Shown piece by piece: positions 6,511-9,571 of a stretch of DNA of 9,571 nucleotides. Source of the DNA: Phycisphaeraceae bacterium. GTDB taxonomy: Bacteria; Planctomycetota; Phycisphaerae; Phycisphaerales; Phycisphaeraceae. Positions within the stretch are counted from its first letter, which is position 1, and every line of letters begins with the position of its first letter. The position numbers and the translations under genes are program-made. The notes under the pieces were generated by a model, which saw nothing but the letters and a program-made list of their open reading frames with translations, did not search any database and was not told the origin of the DNA. The DNA lies in the NCBI GenBank assembly GCA_003552605.1, contig PUNN01000151.1:1-9571 (forward strand), in the 5' to 3' direction.

Positions 6511-8127
6511 ATGACCGTCAGACGCTTTTCCCGTTTGTGGATGATCCCGGCCGCAGCCGCGGCCTTCGCGGCAGTGCTGTTGATGCACATGCCGCTTTCG
6601 CAGGCGCTCGCTCAGCGGCAGAGCCCGCTGCCGGAGGGCGATGGCACGGTCGAGCCCGAGCCGGAATCGCATGTGCAGGCCGACCCCGAGGCCGAAGCCG
6701 ACCCCGATGAGCAAGGACAGATCGGTCGGCCGGGCGATACCGACCTGCTGCTCAGCAGCGATCGCTGGCGCGAGTTCGCCTACGGCCTTTCGTTCCGGCC
6801 GCCGCGGGATTCCCGCATGGTGCCGGTCAGTTCCGGCGATGGGGTGCTGCGCATTCAGGATGAATCGCTCGAATCGCTGATCCTGCTGTCGTTTCGGCGA
6901 ACGGAGGAGCATTCCAGCGTGGCGGAACTGGCGCAGGCTTCGATCCGGCACATGATCGGCCAGCCCCAGGCCCGTGTCACCGATCAGCGGCTGTTGACCC
7001 TCGGCGATGTGCCGGTGGCCCTGCTCTACTATCAGGTGCCGCGCCAGGGCCGCACACCCGCGATCCGGGCGCATGCGATCGTGCAGATCGACCCGCGCAC
7101 GTTCGCCCTGTTCCAGCTCGACCACGACCGCAACCCCGAGTTGATCGACAAGGTCAAGCGCACGTTCAACGCGATGATCCGGACAGTCCGCCTCGCCAGC
7201 CCGAGCGAGCTCGACAAGCAGCGTGAGTCGATGATGACCGCGGCCGAATCGTTCCGCCAGAGCGGGTTGAACATGGACCGCCTGCGCGAGGCACTGATAC
7301 CCGAGCAGTACTTCCGCATCCGCCACGGGCGTAACGATGTCGGTTACATGCGAAGGGAAACCGATCCGGAAGCGGAGTTGATGGGGATCGAGGGCATCCT
7401 GATGATCACCGAGATGCGGGTGGCCCACAGCCCGCTGGAGATGATCGACAGCCGCGCGGAATATTTCCTCTCACACGACCGCCAGACCGAGTACTGGAAC
7501 GTCACGCAGACCTTCCGCCCGGCCGAGCAGGCCGAGCGCCGGCGGCTTCGCGACCGCGGCTACCGCGCGCCGGAAGGGGCCACCACGCCCACCGAGCACC
7601 TGATGTTCAACGACCAGGGGCTTCGCGAGATGGGCATCATCACCGTCACACGCTCGGTCGCAGGGTGGAACCGCGGCATTGAAAAGCGCGATCCGCCGGT
7701 GCATAACGCGTGGGAGACACCCGACCGCGGCTACATCTCGCACGTCGAGCGTGAGCTGCTGCCCCGTCTGCTGCCGCGTGATGAGGACCTGCCACACGCG
7801 TTTTACAACTACCATGCCACCAGTGGTCGGATGGTGCTGCGGACCGAACGCGCCCAGGAACACGAAGAAGGCGGCTTCACCGTCTACTCGCGCGCCACGC
7901 TCGACCAGCCCGAGTATGAAGCCCGCTTCGATGCCGATGGCAACCTCATCCGCCGCGAACTGCCCCGGGACATGGTGATGAAGCCGGCGAGCTACGATGA
8001 ACTTTCCGAAATGTGGCCGATGCCCGAGCGTGGTGAACAGCTCACCGACCCTGAGGACCGGCCCGATACGCCCGAAACCCCCGACGATGCCGAACACCCC
8101 GAACGGCCCGCTCAGCAGAACCGCTGA
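6511..8127 (+). CDS. Secreted two-domain protein of unknown function
   Basis: This encodes a 538-residue protein with a clear Sec signal peptide: basic MTVRRFSR, a hydrophobic stretch of about residues 11-29, and a likely cleavage after ALA at 32-34. An acidic linker rich in Pro/Glu/Asp (about 40-75) comes next. Domain 1 (about 80-228) looks PsbP/DUF1795-like, from FAYGLSFRPPRDSRMV to a helix LIDKVKRTFNAMIRTVRL, as in lipid- or envelope-associated proteins of that fold. A helical segment (about 230-260) leads to domain 2 (about 262-500), predicted mainly beta, with EQYFRIRHGRNDVGYMRRET near its start and FDADGNLIRRELPRDMVM near its end. The tail (about 505-538) is again Pro/Asp/Glu-rich and disordered. 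GGAG six bases before the ATG supports the start. Codon use is GC-rich like the flanking genes. I do not recognise the family, and the fold suggestions are from pattern only. Confidence 0.85.
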   Translation: MTVRRFSRLWMIPAAAAAFAAVLLMHMPLSQALAQRQSPLPEGDGTVEPEPESHVQADPEAEADPDEQGQIGRPGDTDLLLSSDRWREFAYGLSFRPPRDSRMVPVSSGDGVLRIQDESLESLILLSFRRTEEHSSVAELAQASIRHMIGQPQARVTDQRLLTLGDVPVALLYYQVPRQGRTPAIRAHAIVQIDPRTFALFQLDHDRNPELIDKVKRTFNAMIRTVRLASPSELDKQRESMMTAAESFRQSGLNMDRLREALIPEQYFRIRHGRNDVGYMRRETDPEAELMGIEGILMITEMRVAHSPLEMIDSRAEYFLSHDRQTEYWNVTQTFRPAEQAERRRLRDRGYRAPEGATTPTEHLMFNDQGLREMGIITVTRSVAGWNRGIEKRDPPVHNAWETPDRGYISHVERELLPRLLPRDEDLPHAFYNYHATSGRMVLRTERAQEHEEGGFTVYSRATLDQPEYEARFDADGNLIRRELPRDMVMKPASYDELSEMWPMPERGEQLTDPEDRPDTPETPDDAEHPERPAQQNR

Positions 8128-8242
8128 GACCGACAGCACCGTCTCGCCATGAACGTGTTGGTGGGTTTCGGGCCTGTTGCCGCGGCTGAAATCGCCATGG
8201 CGCCATTTCCGACGCGGCGGGAAGCAGCGCGGCGGAGGGCCC
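8128..8242. other. Convergent gap with weak hairpins
   Basis: This short gap separates two convergent genes. A stem, CTCAGC (8111-8116) with GCTGAG (8123-8128), spans the stop codon of the left gene. An imperfect inverted repeat, GAAAT...ATTTC (8188-8209), surrounds GCCATGGC. Neither has a T-tract, so any role as a bidirectional terminator is uncertain. Confidence 0.3.
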
Positions 8243-9322
8243 TCACACGTTGAAGAGGAAGTGGCACACATCCCCTTCCTGGATCACGTAGTTCTTGCCC
8301 TCCACGCGAAGTCGGCCGGCCTCCTTGATGGCTTTTTCGCTGCCGTGCTGCTTCAGGTCATCCACGGCGTACACCTCGACGCGGATGAAGCCGCGCTGGA
8401 GGTCGCTGTGGATTTCGCCAGCGGCCTCGGGTGCAGTAGCGCCTTTCGGGATGGCCCAGGCGCGGACCTCCTTGGGGCCGGCGGTGAAGAAGCTTTGAAG
8501 GCCAAGCAGGTCATAGATGCCGCGGGCAAGCACGTTCAACGCCGGCTCGGCAAGGCCCATGGCCTCGAGCATTTCCGCCCGTTCGGCTTCATCAAGCTCG
8601 ACAAGCTCGGCTTCAAGCTTGGCGCACACGTTGACCATCACCCCGCCACGCTGCTCGACCCACATCCGCAGGGCCCGGGAATGGCTGGATTCACCGGCGA
8701 GGTCATCCTCACCGACATTGGCCACGTAGAGCACCGGCTTGGCCGAAAGCAGGGAGATGCTGCGAAGAATCCGCTGTTCGGCATCATCGAACCGAAGGCT
8801 GCTGATCGGCTGGCCTTCACTCAGCGCGGCCTCGCAGCGCTTCATCAGCGCCAGGCGGGCGGTGGCCTCGCGGTCGCCGGTGCGGGCCTTTCGCTCGGCG
8901 TTCTTCATGCTGTTTTCAACAACCTCGAGGTCGGCGAGCATCAGCTCGGTCTCCACCTCCTCGACATCACTGACCGGATCGATCCGGCCGTGGATGTGGG
9001 GCACATCCGGATCCTCGAAGCACCGCACCACATGGACGAGGGCATCGACATCTCGCAGGTGTGCAAGGAACCGATTGCCCGCCCCGCGGCCTTCGCTTGC
9101 CCCGGCCACGAGGCCGGCCACATCCACGAGCTGGATGGTGGCGGGGATGATCTTCTTGGTGGCAATGAAGCTGGCAATCAGCTCGAGCCGCGGGTCCGGC
9201 ACCTGCACGATGCCGATGTTGGGCTTGCTGGCGCTGCTTTCTGCACTGACGCCGAGCGCCGTCAGCGCATTGAACAGCGTGGTCTTACCGATATAGGACA
9301 AACCGACGATACCTGCTTCCAT
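8243..9322 (-). CDS. ychF: YchF/OLA1-family P-loop ATPase, variant switch I region
   Basis: This 359-residue cytoplasmic protein of the Obg-related YchF family is close to the 363 residues of the E. coli protein. YchF binds ribosomes, hydrolyses ATP and affects translation and stress responses. Seen motifs are the P-loop GLSYIGKTT (7-15), DVAG (67-70), GASEGRGAGNRFL (74-86), NVGE at 202-205 in place of NKxD (the family's ATP-type specificity), and VCAKLEAEL (232-240). H109 in CFEDPDVPHIHG corresponds to the histidine implicated in catalysis. The C-terminal TGS-like domain is complete, with SFFTAGPKEVRAWAIPKGAT (277-296), AAGEIHSDLQRGFIRVEVY and the ending VCHFLFNV. An in-frame TGA twelve bases before the ATG fixes the start. 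Two oddities are the P-loop, which differs from the usual GLPNVGKST, and the family FPFCTIEPN-type stretch, which is replaced by a shorter SSASKPN without cysteine. It is convergent with the secreted-protein gene and has no visible operon partner. Confidence 0.93.
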   Translation of the reverse strand: MEAGIVGLSYIGKTTLFNALTALGVSAESSASKPNIGIVQVPDPRLELIASFIATKKIIPATIQLVDVAGLVAGASEGRGAGNRFLAHLRDVDALVHVVRCFEDPDVPHIHGRIDPVSDVEEVETELMLADLEVVENSMKNAERKARTGDREATARLALMKRCEAALSEGQPISSLRFDDAEQRILRSISLLSAKPVLYVANVGEDDLAGESSHSRALRMWVEQRGGVMVNVCAKLEAELVELDEAERAEMLEAMGLAEPALNVLARGIYDLLGLQSFFTAGPKEVRAWAIPKGATAPEAAGEIHSDLQRGFIRVEVYAVDDLKQHGSEKAIKEAGRLRVEGKNYVIQEGDVCHFLFNV

Positions 9323-9571
9323 TGGAGTGACTCACATTCGCGTGGTTCCCCGCACCCTGCCCTGTGCCGCGCGCGGGCCGGCCGCTCTGGGAGAAGTCCG
9401 GCCTGCACGGCGGTCCCGGGCAGGCGGCCACGTCGCATTGCCGAGGGTGGGACTTGCGGAGCCGGTCTCCCGAGGCGGGATTCCCGGGGTTTCCGGGGGC
9501 CGGGGGTTCCGGGGGCGGTGGGCCGGTGCCGTGGGCGGGGTTTCCGGGGGGACCGGGGTTTCCGGGGTTTC
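9323..9571. other. Upstream region of ychF, no gene supported
   Basis: This is GC-rich DNA between ychF and the right edge. All three minus-strand frames are nearly free of stops, which is expected at this composition, so an open frame here is not evidence of a gene. No clear promoter or Shine-Dalgarno sequence for ychF is visible. The last 90 bases are a repetitive G-rich array. Confidence 0.5.
9486..9571 (+). repeat. G-rich low-complexity array, unit CCGGGGTTT, G-quadruplex potential
   Basis: Tracts of four to six G recur with TTTCC, CC, TTCC and ACC spacers. The first cluster has tracts at 9486-9489, 9495-9499, 9502-9506 and 9511-9515. The second has tracts at 9537-9540, 9546-9551, 9555-9558 and 9564-9567. 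Each meets the four-tract consensus for an intramolecular quadruplex. The array continues past the window edge. On the minus strand the 9-base unit would translate as Glu-Thr-Pro repeats, so the end of a proline-rich protein is an alternative. Confidence 0.6.

Noticed and set aside
5460..6590. Upstream extension of the RHS frame on the minus strand to an 836-residue product
   Set aside because: This part is antisense to the gene at 5718-6281 and the start of the one at 6511, and its translation is Arg/Pro/Gly-rich without RHS repeats. Only the portion from about 5459 down carries RHS motifs.
6241..7428. 395-residue minus-strand open frame
   Set aside because: It is antisense to the secreted-protein gene, which has a signal peptide, a Shine-Dalgarno site and a coherent domain layout. 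The minus product is His/Arg/Gly-rich with no domain, typical of GC-rich antisense frames.
9332..9571. Minus-strand open frame from the right edge with Glu-Thr-Pro repeats, ending just before ychF
   Set aside because: All minus frames here lack stops over most of the region, so openness is uninformative. Kept only as an alternative reading of the G-rich array.
1..9571. tRNA, rRNA, CRISPR, transposase or insertion-sequence ends
   Set aside because: I looked for T-loop-like GTTCGA segments, regularly spaced repeats and transposase motifs and found none that hold up. The AT-rich island has no terminal inverted repeats that I could find by eye.

Overview
The window is GC-rich bacterial DNA that most resembles a planctomycete, probably of the class Phycisphaerae. 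That is inferred from the protein style: a Gfo/Idh/MocA oxidoreductase, a small CC...CPRC zinc-ribbon-like protein, secreted proteins with acidic/proline-rich tails, an orphan RHS tip and a variant YchF. No rRNA or other phylogenetic marker is present. I see no tRNA, rRNA, CRISPR array, transposase or complete insertion sequence.

Layout, left to right. (1) The 5' end of a membrane-protein gene on the minus strand runs off the left edge (1-208). (2) A 420-base divergent intergenic region holds G-tract runs, a strong hairpin and two perfect palindromes. (3) A Gfo/Idh/MocA oxidoreductase (629-1654, +) is followed by a small zinc-ribbon-like protein (1723-1980, +). (4) An AT-richer island on the minus strand (about 2240-4814) contains the variable C-terminal half of an orphan RHS protein (whole gene about 4080-5459) and, downstream, a membrane-anchored or secreted helical-repeat protein (2339-3985). 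A 23-codon ORF overlapping the helical-repeat start may couple the two. (5) Two plus-strand genes of exported or membrane-anchored proteins follow (5718-6281 and 6511-8127). They may share a distant fold. (6) A YchF-family P-loop ATPase on the minus strand (8243-9322) converges on them. (7) The right edge is a G-rich low-complexity array (9486-9571) with the unit CCGGGGTTT, able to form G-quadruplexes.

The most interesting part is region 4. The RHS fragment keeps only the last part of the conserved core (YxYDPYGR, FTGNRLNPETGLY, GRFMQRDPLGY). Base composition then drops sharply at the core/tip junction, and an unrecognised tip of about 240 residues follows. The AT-rich composition continues into the next gene. 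This is the usual signature of polymorphic-toxin tip exchange, with the downstream gene as candidate immunity or partner protein. That function is inference; no catalytic motif was recognised. The second point of interest is the YchF protein, which lacks the FPFCTIEPN-type segment of the family, including the redox-sensitive cysteine position of E. coli YchF.
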